Shown here one piece after another: positions 31,627-40,876 of a stretch of 41,334 bases of DNA. The DNA is taken from NCBI GenBank assembly GCA_024642215.1, contig JAHEBO010000021.1, positions 9,159 through 50,492 on the forward strand, written 5' to 3'. The stretch comes from Limnohabitans sp. (lineage in GTDB: Bacteria; Pseudomonadota; Gammaproteobacteria; Burkholderiales; Burkholderiaceae_C). The notes beneath the pieces were generated by a model. The model was not told where the DNA came from, searched no databases, and saw only the letters and a list, made by a program, of their open reading frames with translations. Positions within the stretch are counted from its first letter, which is position 1. Every line of letters starts with the position of its first letter. A program made the translations under genes and the position numbers.

Positions 31627-32091
31627 ATGGCTTTAACCCCCTTCATGGTTGACGGTAAGTCCGTCGAAATCGACAGCGATCCGCAAATGCCTTTGCTGTA
31701 TGCGTTGCGCGATGATTTGAAATTGAACAACCCCAAATTTGGTTGTGGCTTGGCGCAATGTGGCGCCTGCACCGTGCATTTGGATGGGCACGCGGTGCGC
31801 TCTTGCGTGCTGCCTGTGTCGGCCGTGAAGGGCAAGAAGGTCACCACCTTAGCGGGCTTGGGAACGCCAGACAATCCACACCCTATTCAAGTGGCATTTT
31901 TAGAGGAGCAAGTGCCGCAGTGTGGTCATTGCATCAATGGGTGGGCCATGACTTCGGCTGCGTTTTTAAAACGCAATCCCAAAGCCACCGATGCCGAAAT
32001 CAAAACGGCACTGGAAGGCTTGAAGTGCCGATGCGGCACGCATGTGTCCATTTTGCGCGCCATCAAGCGCGCACAAACTTTGATGGCTTGA
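31627..32091 (+). CDS. Two-[2Fe-2S] small subunit of molybdenum hydroxylase (IorA-like)
   Basis: 154 residues. The plant-type cluster ligands are C40, C45, C48 and C60 (FGCGLAQCGACTV ... RSC). The second cluster uses C99, C102, C134 and C136 (PQCGHCINGW and LKCRCG). This is the small iron-sulfur subunit of the xanthine-oxidase family, of the isoquinoline 1-oxidoreductase or aldehyde-oxidase (periplasmic) type. It passes electrons from the molybdenum site to an acceptor. There is no signal of its own, so it is probably exported with the Tat-carrying large subunit encoded 10 bp downstream. AGGAG precedes the ATG. Confidence 0.93.
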   Translation: MALTPFMVDGKSVEIDSDPQMPLLYALRDDLKLNNPKFGCGLAQCGACTVHLDGHAVRSCVLPVSAVKGKKVTTLAGLGTPDNPHPIQVAFLEEQVPQCGHCINGWAMTSAAFLKRNPKATDAEIKTALEGLKCRCGTHVSILRAIKRAQTLMA

Positions 32092-32101
32092 GGAGGACTC
32101 C

Positions 32102-34492
32102 ATGCACAAGAATTCAAATACAAATGTGAACACCGTCGAGGTGAATTCAAGCGCTTACGGCGACAAGCTCAATGGCACAACACGTCGTGATTTTCTCAGT
32201 GCGGCAGGTGCCTTGGTGGTGTCGGTTGCAGGTGGCGGTGTGTCAACGCAGGCCATCGCGCAAACCGCAGGTGCAGCATCAGTCGGTGCCTCTGCTGCCA
32301 GCGGCTTGGGGACCACCTTGGCCACCATCAGTGCCATCAAGCCCGCACTCAAAGCCGACGAGCTCGATTCATGGGTGGCCATTCAGCCCGATGGTTCGGT
32401 GGTGGCTTACTACGGCAAAGTCGACTTGGGCCAAAGTTTGGAAGTGGCCATTGGGCAGATCGTGGCCGAAGAATTGGATGTGTCGTATCGCAAGGTCAAA
32501 ATTGTGATGGGCAACACCGCCAGTTCTTTGAACCAAGGCGGTGCCTCCAGCGCACTGGGCATTCAAGCCGGCGCCAAGCCGCTGCGCAATGCCGCTGCAG
32601 AAGCTCGTCGCATTTTGTTGAATTTGGCCAGTGAAAAACTGGGTGTCCCTGTGGCCAGCCTGGCGGTAGACGATGGCGAAATTTCTGTCAAAGGCAACAG
32701 TGCCCAGAAGGTCACCTATGCCGAATTGATTGGTGGCAAGTTTTTCAATGCCAAAGTTGAGTGGAATAAAAAAATTGGCAATCCCTTGGAGGTCAAAGGC
32801 CTGGCCAAACCCAAATCACCTGCAGAGTACAAAGTGGTGGGCTTGTCTCTGCCGCGCACTGATGTGGCTTGGAAAGTGTTTGGCACACGTGGCAACATTG
32901 CCGACGTCAAAGTGCCTGGCATGTTGCATGCGCGTGTCATTCGCACGCCCGTTGCAGGTGGCTTGGCAGAGAAAGTAGACGAAGCATCGATCAAGCACAT
33001 TGCCGGCGCCCGCGTGGTTCGCGAGAAAAACTTTTTGGCCGTGGTGGCCGAGCGTGAATGGGATGCTGTGCGTGCAGCCAAAGAACTGAAAGTGACTTGG
33101 AGCGCATCGCCCAAACCGTTTCCTGAGTTTGAGAAATTGCATGCCCACATTCGTCAGGCACCCACACGCAAGCGCACCGAAGAACACAAAAACGGTGACG
33201 TTGCTGCAGCCCTCAAGTCGGCGGTCAAAGTGGTGGAGGCCGAATATTTGTGGCCCTTCCAATCGCATGCCAGCATGGGCCCTGCCAGCGCGGTGGCCGA
33301 TGTCAAAGCCGACAAAATCACGCTTTGGACAGGCTCTCAAAAACCACACTACGCGCGGGATGGCGTTGCTGCGTTGCTCAAAGTGCCGGTTGACAAAGTA
33401 GAAGCCATTTGGGTGCAGGGCCCTGGCTCTTACGGGCGCAACGACGCTGGCGATGCGGTGATGGACGCTGCGTTTATTTCTTCCAAAGTAGGTCAACCAG
33501 TGCGCGTTCAAGGCATGCGCCATGACGGTACCGCATGGGACCCCAAAGCACCGGCTTCGGTGCACCGTGCCCGTGCCGCCATTGATGCCGATGGCAAGGT
33601 GGTGGCTTATGACTTCACCACGCGTGCATTTTCAAGGGCCACCATTGACAGCAACGAGTCCGATCCGCGCGACAGCTTGGTGGGCATGGAGCTGGGCTTG
33701 CCACCCAAGGGAGGCATCACCTTTGGCATCCCTGAAGAAAGTTACGGCTTTGACAACAAGTTGATGGCTTGGGAAGTCATTCCGGATTTGATTGCCAGTG
33801 CCTCGCCCATGCGAACCTCGCACATGCGCGATCCAGTGGGCTTGCAAATTCAATTTGCCAGCGAGCAGTTCATTGACGAGTTGGCCTATGCAACCGGTGA
33901 AGACCCCATCGCCTTTCGCGTGAAATACGCGAAGGCTCCTCGCGACATTGCAGTGCTCAAAGCAGCAGCCGAAAAATCGGGTTGGGAGCCGCGTGGCAAT
34001 GCCAAACGCAATCGCACGGGGGCTGTTTTGTCAGGCCGTGGCATTGCGTATGCGCAGCGCGCTGGCACCATCGTGGCGGTGGTGGCTGAAATTGAAGTGG
34101 AGCGCAAAACTGGCCGCATTTGGGGTCGTAAATTTACCGTGGCACATGATTGCGGTTTGATCGTCAACCCACAGGGCCTGCGCTACACCATTGAAGGTGG
34201 TTTGGTGCAAGCGTTGTCACGCACCTTGTACGAAGAAGTGCAATTTACCCCCGATCAGGTCAAGAGTGTCGACTGGCGCAGTTACCCCATTTTGGAAATC
34301 AAGGACACGCCGGAGACCATCGACATTGTGTTGATCAATCGGCCTGAAGCTCCGCCCACAGGCGCCGGTGAAGCCACGTGCCGTGTAGTCCCTGCGGCCA
34401 TTGCCAATGCTTTCTTTGATGCCACCGGCGTTCGCATGCGCCAAGCCCCATTGAATCCTGCGCGCGTGAAAACAATCTTGAGCAAAGCTTGA
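32102..34492 (+). CDS. Molybdopterin-binding large subunit, xanthine oxidase family (IorB-like), Tat signal
   Basis: 796 residues. The Tat signal TTRRDFLSAAGALVVSVAGGG has R28-R29 after a long polar N-region. The body matches the isoquinoline 1-oxidoreductase beta / periplasmic aldehyde dehydrogenase type: VAYYGKVDLGQSLEVAIGQIVAEELDV, GPGSYGRNDAGDAVMDAA, SHMRDPVGLQIQFASEQFIDELA. The catalytic Glu is E757 in GAGEATCRVVPAA. It hydroxylates an N-heteroaromatic or oxidises an aldehyde using water as oxygen source. No FAD subunit is present, so electrons probably leave through a cytochrome c such as that at 25777-26127. GAGGAGG precedes the ATG. The substrate is unknown; an aromatic aldehyde made by the exported ThDP enzyme is one possibility. 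Confidence 0.92.
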   Translation: MHKNSNTNVNTVEVNSSAYGDKLNGTTRRDFLSAAGALVVSVAGGGVSTQAIAQTAGAASVGASAASGLGTTLATISAIKPALKADELDSWVAIQPDGSVVAYYGKVDLGQSLEVAIGQIVAEELDVSYRKVKIVMGNTASSLNQGGASSALGIQAGAKPLRNAAAEARRILLNLASEKLGVPVASLAVDDGEISVKGNSAQKVTYAELIGGKFFNAKVEWNKKIGNPLEVKGLAKPKSPAEYKVVGLSLPRTDVAWKVFGTRGNIADVKVPGMLHARVIRTPVAGGLAEKVDEASIKHIAGARVVREKNFLAVVAEREWDAVRAAKELKVTWSASPKPFPEFEKLHAHIRQAPTRKRTEEHKNGDVAAALKSAVKVVEAEYLWPFQSHASMGPASAVADVKADKITLWTGSQKPHYARDGVAALLKVPVDKVEAIWVQGPGSYGRNDAGDAVMDAAFISSKVGQPVRVQGMRHDGTAWDPKAPASVHRARAAIDADGKVVAYDFTTRAFSRATIDSNESDPRDSLVGMELGLPPKGGITFGIPEESYGFDNKLMAWEVIPDLIASASPMRTSHMRDPVGLQIQFASEQFIDELAYATGEDPIAFRVKYAKAPRDIAVLKAAAEKSGWEPRGNAKRNRTGAVLSGRGIAYAQRAGTIVAVVAEIEVERKTGRIWGRKFTVAHDCGLIVNPQGLRYTIEGGLVQALSRTLYEEVQFTPDQVKSVDWRSYPILEIKDTPETIDIVLINRPEAPPTGAGEATCRVVPAAIANAFFDATGVRMRQAPLNPARVKTILSKA

Positions 34493-34503
34493 AGGAGCGC
34501 AAC

Positions 34504-35598
34504 ATGCAACAGTTCAAAACTCAACTTGGATTGACGTTCAAGCAGTTGCTCATGACGTGTTGTCTGGGGAGCGCCTTGGCCCTGCAAGTTTGCCTGCCTG
34601 CACACGCGCAGGGACCTGCGCCGCAACAGGCAAGTCCACATGAAGCAATTTTCATGAACAAGGCAGCAGACCGAGAAGCTTGGTTGCTTGAGCGCGCGAA
34701 GAAAGAAGGCGGACTGACCCTTTACACGTCCTTGGCGCCCACAGAATCGGGCCCCTTGTTGGCGGAGTTTGAAAAGAAATATGGCATCAAGGTGACCGTG
34801 TGGCGAGGCCTCAGCGATGGTGTGGTGCAGCGCGTGGTGAACGAGGCCCGTGCCAAACGCCATGTGGTGGACGTGGTGGAAACCAACGGCCCCGAAATGG
34901 AGATGTTGGCGCGCGAAAAAGTGCTGAGCGAGTTTCACAGCCCGCACATTGCCGACTTGCCTCAAGGCATGATTCCCAAACATCGGCTGTGGATGCCAGA
35001 CCGTGTGAATTTCTTTGTGGTGGCATTCAACACACAAAAAGTTAAACGCGAAGACTTGCCCAAACACTATGAAGGTTTTACAGAACCCAAATGGAAAGGT
35101 CGTATCGCCATTGAATCGACCGACGCGGAGTGGATGGGCGGTTTGGTCAACGCCATGGGCGAAGCACGTGGCATGGCCTTCTTCAAAAAACTGTCGGATC
35201 AAAAACCGGATGTTCGCAAAGGTCACATTTTGTTGGCACAAATGGTGGCTGCAGGCGAAACCGATGTGGGCCTTACCATTTACAACGCCAACGCACAATC
35301 TTTGAAGCAACGTGGCGCACCCATCGACTGGGCGCCCATTGAGCCTACGTTGGCTCGCCCGCAAGGCTTGGGTGTGGCGCGCATGGCTGCGCACCCTCAT
35401 GCGGCTGTGCTATTTGCTGACTTTCTTTTGTCGCCAGATGCACAAGCCTTGTTCAACAGCTTGGGACGGCCGCCCTCCAACCAAAAAGTTAAATCCAATT
35501 TGAACAATTTCAATTACGTCCTCACCGAGCCCGGCATCGTGGTGGATGAAGCCGAGAAATGGAACCAACACTGGAACCGTTTATTTTTAAGCAAATAA
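34504..35598 (+). CDS. ABC substrate-binding protein (COG1840 type), third copy
   Basis: 364 residues with a Sec signal peptide (QLLMTCCLGSALALQVCLPAHA-QGP). It is homologous to the two receptors at 20366-22529 (GGLTLYTSLAPTESGPLLAEFEKKYGIKVTVWRG; RKGHILLAQMVAAGETDVGLTIYNANAQ). There is no permease or ATPase nearby in this operon, so it probably serves the importer encoded at 15048-17949, giving that system a third ligand specificity. ATG 34504 follows GAAGGAG, which overlaps the stop of the preceding gene region. As in the other copies, no Tyr-Tyr iron pair is seen. Confidence 0.9.
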   Translation: MQQFKTQLGLTFKQLLMTCCLGSALALQVCLPAHAQGPAPQQASPHEAIFMNKAADREAWLLERAKKEGGLTLYTSLAPTESGPLLAEFEKKYGIKVTVWRGLSDGVVQRVVNEARAKRHVVDVVETNGPEMEMLAREKVLSEFHSPHIADLPQGMIPKHRLWMPDRVNFFVVAFNTQKVKREDLPKHYEGFTEPKWKGRIAIESTDAEWMGGLVNAMGEARGMAFFKKLSDQKPDVRKGHILLAQMVAAGETDVGLTIYNANAQSLKQRGAPIDWAPIEPTLARPQGLGVARMAAHPHAAVLFADFLLSPDAQALFNSLGRPPSNQKVKSNLNNFNYVLTEPGIVVDEAEKWNQHWNRLFLSK

Positions 35599-35627
35599 TT
35601 CAAACAACCTGTTGACCGAGAAAAACC

Positions 35628-36353
35628 ATGACCGTATCCATAGCACAACTCATCGAAGACTTGGCAACCGCCAATCAAATCCTGGCCAACGAAGGCGTCT
35701 TCGATGGCTTTGGCCACATCAGCGTTCGCCACCCCGAGAACCCCGAGCGATTTTTCATCGCTCGCAGCATGGCGCCTGCCTCTGTCACAGCACAAGACAT
35801 TGTGGAATGTGATTTGAACGGTGAAGTGCACGATGCTCAGGGCCGCAAGTCATATTTAGAGCGCTTCATTCACAGTGCCATTTTCAAAAAACGCCCCGAT
35901 GTCAATTCGGTGGTGCACAGCCACTCGCCGGCCATCATTCCGTTTGGCGTCACCGGTGCGCGACTGCGCCCCATCTGCCACATGAGTGGCTTTTTGGGCA
36001 GCAATGTGCCCACCTTTGAAATTCGCAACACATTGGGCGAAACGTCGGACATGTTGATTCGCAACCAAAGCATTGGCGAATCTTTGGCCGACACCTTGGG
36101 CAACAACACCGTGGCTTTGCTGCGCGGCCATGGCAATGTGGTGGTGGCCGACTCCATTCAATTGGCGGTGTTCCGCGCTTATTACACGGAAGGCAATGCC
36201 AAACTTCAAGCTGAAGCCATGCGCATGAGTTTTGGCATGGGTGCTGGTGAGCCCGTTTATTTGTCAGAAGCCGAAGCACGCAATTCTGCAGAAACCAATG
36301 CCGGTCAAGTTGAGCGTCCTTGGAATGTTTGGAAAAGCAAATTGCCAAAGTAA
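35628..36353 (+). CDS. Class II aldolase/adducin family protein
   Basis: 241 residues. Metal-binding His are visible in VVHSHSPAIIPFG (near residue 90) and LLRGHGNVVVAD (near residue 165); the GFGHISVRHPENPERFFIARSM start is typical of the fold. Family members include fuculose-phosphate aldolase, ribulose-phosphate epimerase and, notably for this context, aromatic acid decarboxylases such as 3,4-dihydroxyphthalate 2-decarboxylase. With Rieske oxygenases of the phthalate type in the region, decarboxylation of a hydroxylated aromatic acid is a reasonable candidate role, but aldol cleavage of a ring-fission product is equally possible. It is 29 bp behind the binding-protein gene, in the same operon. 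Confidence 0.87.
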   Translation: MTVSIAQLIEDLATANQILANEGVFDGFGHISVRHPENPERFFIARSMAPASVTAQDIVECDLNGEVHDAQGRKSYLERFIHSAIFKKRPDVNSVVHSHSPAIIPFGVTGARLRPICHMSGFLGSNVPTFEIRNTLGETSDMLIRNQSIGESLADTLGNNTVALLRGHGNVVVADSIQLAVFRAYYTEGNAKLQAEAMRMSFGMGAGEPVYLSEAEARNSAETNAGQVERPWNVWKSKLPK

Positions 36354-36411
36354 GTGACGCAGTCGATTTTGACGTCATTGCCCCAGATTTAGATAGAGAA
36401 AGTAATTTGCC

Positions 36412-37431
36412 ATGTCGCACCTCAACGCTCAACCCGTTTCATTTGCTCGCCGAGGGACTTTGTGTTTTGCCGCGATGGCTTTGTGCAGCACTTTGTGGAG
36501 CGGCCAAGCCAGCGCGCAAAACACACATGCCACCTACCCATCTGGCCCTGTGACGCTGTTGGTGCCTTTCACCACCGGTACGGGTGCCGACTTGCTCGCG
36601 CGATTGCTTGGCCCCAAGTTGGCTGACAAATGGAAGGTCTCTGTGGTGACCGACAACAAGGCGGGCGCCAGTGGCTCGATTGGCACCGGCGCCGCAGCCA
36701 AGGCGGCACCCAACGGCTTAACCGTCTTGGTCACAGCCACTGCACATGGCACCTTTCCAGCCCTGATGCCTAAGCTGCCATTCAACCCACAGCAAGCTTT
36801 TACGCCCGTGATTTTGTTGGGCACCAGCGCTTTGGGTGTGGCCACTTCTGGCAAGTCGCCTTTCAACACGTTCAAAGATTTTCAGGAGAGCGCCAAGAAA
36901 CAACCCGGCGTGTTGAACTACTCATCTCCCGGCACAGGTTCACCTCAACACTTGGCCATGGAATTGTTGGCCCAAGAAACCAATGTCAAACTGTTGCACG
37001 TGCCTTACAAAGGCACCGCAGGTGCTCTGACTGATTTAATGGGCGGCCATGTCGACGCCAGCATTGTGGCGCTGCAAACCGCCGCGCCGCATTTGCAAAA
37101 TGGTTCATTGCGCATGTTGGCCTTGATGAGTGCTGAACGTTCGCCCGCATTCCCCAATGTGCCCACCTTGAAAGAGTTGGGCGTGGCCAATGGTGTGGTG
37201 GAAACTTGGTATGGCGTGTTGGTTCCAGCGGGAACGCCGGCCGATGTGGTGGCCAAACTCAATGCAGACTTCAACAGCTTGCTGCAATTGCCCGATGTCA
37301 AAGAAACCATGAGCAAGCAAGGCATGGTCGTTGTCGGTGGCAAGCCAGAGCGCATGGGTGACTTGGCCAAGAACGAACTGAGTCGTTGGGCACGGGTGGT
37401 TGAAAAAGCAGGCATCAAGGCCGAGAACTGA
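36412..37431 (+). CDS. TctC/Bug-type tripartite tricarboxylate transporter receptor (second copy)
   Basis: 339 residues with a Sec signal peptide (FAAMALCSTLWSGQASA-QNT). Family hallmarks are YPSGPVTLLVPFTTGTGADLLARLLGPKL, VVTDNKAGASGSIGTGAAAKAAPNG and FPNVPTLKELGV. It is a periplasmic carboxylate-binding protein without TctAB partners in the window. It is the last gene of the catabolic region; pyruvate kinase begins 70 bp downstream with no terminator between them that I can see. It differs markedly from the TctC-type protein at 4433-5449, so it is not a recent duplicate. Confidence 0.9.
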   Translation: MSHLNAQPVSFARRGTLCFAAMALCSTLWSGQASAQNTHATYPSGPVTLLVPFTTGTGADLLARLLGPKLADKWKVSVVTDNKAGASGSIGTGAAAKAAPNGLTVLVTATAHGTFPALMPKLPFNPQQAFTPVILLGTSALGVATSGKSPFNTFKDFQESAKKQPGVLNYSSPGTGSPQHLAMELLAQETNVKLLHVPYKGTAGALTDLMGGHVDASIVALQTAAPHLQNGSLRMLALMSAERSPAFPNVPTLKELGVANGVVETWYGVLVPAGTPADVVAKLNADFNSLLQLPDVKETMSKQGMVVVGGKPERMGDLAKNELSRWARVVEKAGIKAEN

Positions 37432-37501
37432 ACATTTGTTCTCCGCATGTAACCCATTTCGTGGGAAAATTGAAATTAAATTACATCGGAGATCTGACCT
37501 C

Positions 37502-38938
37502 ATGCCCAGTCGCGCTACCAAAATTGTTGCCACCTTAGGCCCTGCATCGAGCGAGCCCGCATTGCTCGAAGCCATGATCCGAGCCGGTGTCAATGTGGTT
37601 CGTTTGAATTTCAGTCACGGCAAAGCGCAAGACCACATTGACCGTGCGCGCTTGGTGCGCGAAGCGGCTGTGCGCGCAGGTCGTGAAGTGGCCATCATGG
37701 CCGATTTGCAAGGCCCCAAAATTCGCGTCGGCAAATTTGCAGACGGCAAAGTGATGCTCGAACCTGGCGCCAAGTTTGTGCTCGACGCATCGCGTGCCGA
37801 ACTCGGTGATCTCACAGGTGTGGGCCTGGACTACAAAGAGTTGCCACGCGATGTGAAGTCTGGCGATGTGCTCTTGCTCAACGATGGCCTCATTGTGCTC
37901 ACCGTCGATTCTGTGCAGGGCGAAAAAGTTAACACCACTGTCAAATTGGGCGGTGAGTTGTCCAACAACAAAGGCATCAACAAACAAGGTGGCGGCTTAA
38001 CGGCGCCCGCCCTCACCGGCAAAGACATGGAAGACATCAAAACAGCGATGAGCTTCCAAGCCGACTATGTGGCAGTGAGTTTCCCCAAAAACGCCACCGA
38101 CATGGAAATGGCCCGTCAGTTGGCCAATGTGGCGGCTGCCCAATACAACCACAAGCCTGGTTTGATTGCCAAGATTGAGCGCGCAGAAGCCATTCCCCGT
38201 TTGGAAGAGATTTTGCTGGCCAGCGACGGCATCATGGTGGCCCGTGGCGACCTGGCGGTTGAAGTGGGCAACGCAGTGGTGCCGGCTTTGCAAAAACGCA
38301 TGATCAAGTTGGCACGCCAGCACGACAAAGTCGTGATCACGGCCACGCAAATGATGGAAAGCATGATCACCAACCCCGTGCCCACACGCGCCGAGGTGAG
38401 TGACGTGGCCAATGCCGTGCTGGACGGCACCGATGCCGTCATGCTGAGTGCCGAAACAGCCGCTGGCAAATACCCGCTCGAGACGGTGGAAGAAATGGCC
38501 AAGATTTGCTTGGCCGCTGAAACCGCAGAAGAGTTTGAACTGGACGGTGACTTCAGTGGTCAAACTTTCAGCCGCATTGACCAATCGATTGCCATGGGCG
38601 CTTTGTTCACGGCCCACCACCTCAATGCCAAAGCCATTGTGGCGCTCACCGATTCAGGCTCTACCGCTTTGTGGATGAGCCGTCACCGCGTCAACATCCC
38701 CATTTATGCGGTGACCACCAAATTGTCGTCACAGCGCAAAATGGCGTTGTACCGCAATGTGCGCCCCTTGTTGATGGACACCAGTGCCGACCGCGATACC
38801 GCCTTGGTTCAGGCTGAAAATCATTTGAAGAGCCGTGGCATTGTGTCGGGCGGTGACATTTATGCCATCACCTGCGGCGAACCCATGGGTGCGCCAGGCG
38901 GCACCAACATGCTCAAGATTTGCCGCGCAAGCGACTGA
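37502..38938 (+). CDS. pyk: Pyruvate kinase
   Basis: 478 residues, standard length. Converts phosphoenolpyruvate and ADP to pyruvate and ATP in the cytoplasm. Signatures: VRLNFSHG, IMADLQGPKIRVG, the active-site segment GLIAKIERAEAIPRLEEIL, SDGIMVARGDLAVEVG, and MLSAETAAGKYPLETVEEM. ATG 37502 is chosen because GGAG lies about ten bases upstream and MPSRATKIVATLGPAS is the normal N-terminus; the frame is open further upstream but that part overlaps the TctC gene. It marks the return to core metabolism. Its last 26 bases overlap the convergent PAP2 gene. Confidence 0.96.
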   Translation: MPSRATKIVATLGPASSEPALLEAMIRAGVNVVRLNFSHGKAQDHIDRARLVREAAVRAGREVAIMADLQGPKIRVGKFADGKVMLEPGAKFVLDASRAELGDLTGVGLDYKELPRDVKSGDVLLLNDGLIVLTVDSVQGEKVNTTVKLGGELSNNKGINKQGGGLTAPALTGKDMEDIKTAMSFQADYVAVSFPKNATDMEMARQLANVAAAQYNHKPGLIAKIERAEAIPRLEEILLASDGIMVARGDLAVEVGNAVVPALQKRMIKLARQHDKVVITATQMMESMITNPVPTRAEVSDVANAVLDGTDAVMLSAETAAGKYPLETVEEMAKICLAAETAEEFELDGDFSGQTFSRIDQSIAMGALFTAHHLNAKAIVALTDSGSTALWMSRHRVNIPIYAVTTKLSSQRKMALYRNVRPLLMDTSADRDTALVQAENHLKSRGIVSGGDIYAITCGEPMGAPGGTNMLKICRASD

Positions 38939-39617
38939 ACAGCCAGTGGCTGAGCCAGCCCACGGTCCAGCAAAGCCAAGCGGTCCAAAGGGTGTGGCTC
39001 ATGAAATGAGCGCCGCGCATTTGTTGTGAAATGCCCAAGATCAAGCCTGCTAAGACGGCACCGATCAGCCACCAGCGCGCAAGGGGTACACCGCTTTGGC
39101 GAAGGCTGAAGTAGGCGGCCATGAAGGCAAAGCCGGTAGAGGCATGACCGGCTGGAAAGCAATGGCCGCCGCCGCCATCGCGCTGAAACAAATCCCAATG
39201 AGAAATGTAGGTGGCGGTGCCGCCAAACACTTGCAGATCCCACGGGCAACTGGTTCTGCTGAAGCCCTTGATCAGCGTCACCGCCAAGAGCGCACACAGC
39301 ACAGAGAAAAACAAGCTGGCGCGATGGGCGGTGGCCAAATGGCGCAAACTTCCCCAGGGCCGCCAAATGCCAGCTGCCAAAGCCAGAAGCAGCAACCATC
39401 CGGCATTGCGGGTGCCCTCGTGCATCACCTTGACCATCCACCAGTCGTCGCGCAGGGCAAAACCGCTAGCCTGACCCCACCACTGCGCCATTTGCATGTC
39501 GCCACCCGAGAAGTCCCAGGCCAACAACACGAACAGGCAGACCAGGCTGACCAAGGCGTCTGACCGCCAAGTAGAGGAACGGTCAGGGTTGGAAAAAAGG
39601 GAGCGCTCTTTGAACAT
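38913..39617 (-). CDS. PAP2 family membrane phosphatase
   Basis: 234 residues with about five membrane segments. PAP2 motifs are KGFSRTSCPWDL (first), FPAGHAST (second, catalytic His) and RGAHFMSHTLWTAW (third), where a Trp lies near the place the classical motif has Asp. This is the lipid-phosphate or lipid A phosphatase-like class in the inner membrane. The start is uncertain: ATG at 39617 is the conservative choice, with an in-frame ATG at 39629 and a TTG at 39656 upstream. The gene overlaps the end of pyk by 26 bp on the opposite strand. Confidence 0.85.
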   Translation of the reverse strand: MFKERSLFSNPDRSSTWRSDALVSLVCLFVLLAWDFSGGDMQMAQWWGQASGFALRDDWWMVKVMHEGTRNAGWLLLLALAAGIWRPWGSLRHLATAHRASLFFSVLCALLAVTLIKGFSRTSCPWDLQVFGGTATYISHWDLFQRDGGGGHCFPAGHASTGFAFMAAYFSLRQSGVPLARWWLIGAVLAGLILGISQQMRGAHFMSHTLWTAWLCWTVGWLSHWLFSRLRGKS

Positions 39618-39787
39618 GACCGAAATCATAGTCGGACTGGCCAAAAAAACAGCCAAGATCGCTTCCAGTTGTTAAAATCCTTGCCAGTTACAAGCGGGTT
39701 ACGCGAACTCAGAATGAGCTGGTTCATCCTGACAGGGCTGCAGCCAAATCGCTTGAAAATGGTTTTTTAACTTTGGGACTTTTCATC

Positions 39788-40852
39788 ATGGCACTCGTTT
39801 CTATGCGCGAGCTGCTGGACCATGCGGCCGCCAACGGCTACGGCATTCCAGCTTTCAACGTCAACAACTTGGAGCAAGTCCAGGCCATCATGGAGGCTGC
39901 CAAAGAAACCGGCGCGCCTGTGATCATGCAAGCGTCTGCGGGTGCCCGCAAGTACGCTGGCGAAGGCTTTTTGAAGTTGCTCATCCAAGCCGCTGTCGAG
40001 TCCTACCCCGAGATTCCCGTGGTGATGCACCAAGACCATGGCCAAAGCCCCGATGTGTGCCAAGGCGCCATCAATTTAGGTTTCAGCTCCGTCATGATGG
40101 ATGGCAGCTTGGAAGCCGATGGCAAAACCATTGCCAGCTACGAATACAACCTCGAAGTGACCCAGAAAGTGGTCAGCATGGCCCACAAATTGGGCATCAC
40201 CGTAGAAGGTGAATTGGGTTGCTTGGGTTCTTTGGAAACCATGCAAGGCGACAAAGAAGACGGTCACGGCACCGATGCCGTCATGACCCGCGAACAGCTC
40301 CTGACGGACCCTGAGCAGGCGGCTGATTTTGTGAAGCGTACGCAGCTCGATGCCTTGGCCATCGCCATTGGCACCAGCCACGGCGCCTACAAATTCACAC
40401 GCAAGCCCACAGGCGATATTTTGGCCATCGACCGCATCCAAGCCATTCACAAGCGCATCCCCAACACCCACTTGGTGATGCACGGCTCCTCTAGCGTGCC
40501 GCAAGATTTGCTGGCCATCATTCGTGAATTTGGCGGCAACATGAAAGAAACCTACGGCGTGCCGGTGGAAGAAATTCAAAAGGCCATCCAGTTTGGCGTT
40601 CGCAAAGTCAACATCGACACCGACATCCGCTTGGCCATGACCGCCGCCGTGCGCAAATTCATGGTGCAAAACCCCGAGAAGTTTGACCCCCGCGAATGGC
40701 TCAAGCCTGCCCGTGAAGCGGCCAAGCAAATTTGCAAGCAGCGCTACCTGGAGTTCGGCTGTGAAGGCCAAGCCGCCAAAATCAAAGGCCACAGCTTGCA
40801 AGTGGTGGCGGCGCAGTACGCAAAAGGTGAGCTGGCGCAAGTCGTTCACTGA
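39788..40852 (+). CDS. fba: Class II fructose-bisphosphate aldolase
   Basis: 354 residues. It reversibly cleaves fructose 1,6-bisphosphate to dihydroxyacetone phosphate and glyceraldehyde 3-phosphate. Zinc and substrate motifs: [36 protein letters not shown] and [17 protein letters not shown]. The [30 protein letters not shown]-terminus supports ATG 39788. It lies between the PAP2 gene (divergent) and purC (25-bp gap), the usual neighbourhood in Comamonadaceae-like genomes. Confidence 0.96.
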   Translation: MALVSMRELLDHAAANGYGIPAFNVNNLEQVQAIMEAAKETGAPVIMQASAGARKYAGEGFLKLLIQAAVESYPEIPVVMHQDHGQSPDVCQGAINLGFSSVMMDGSLEADGKTIASYEYNLEVTQKVVSMAHKLGITVEGELGCLGSLETMQGDKEDGHGTDAVMTREQLLTDPEQAADFVKRTQLDALAIAIGTSHGAYKFTRKPTGDILAIDRIQAIHKRIPNTHLVMHGSSSVPQDLLAIIREFGGNMKETYGVPVEEIQKAIQFGVRKVNIDTDIRLAMTAAVRKFMVQNPEKFDPREWLKPAREAAKQICKQRYLEFGCEGQAAKIKGHSLQVVAAQYAKGELAQVVH

Positions 40853-40876
40853 AATTGGCGGGATAATCGCAGCAAC

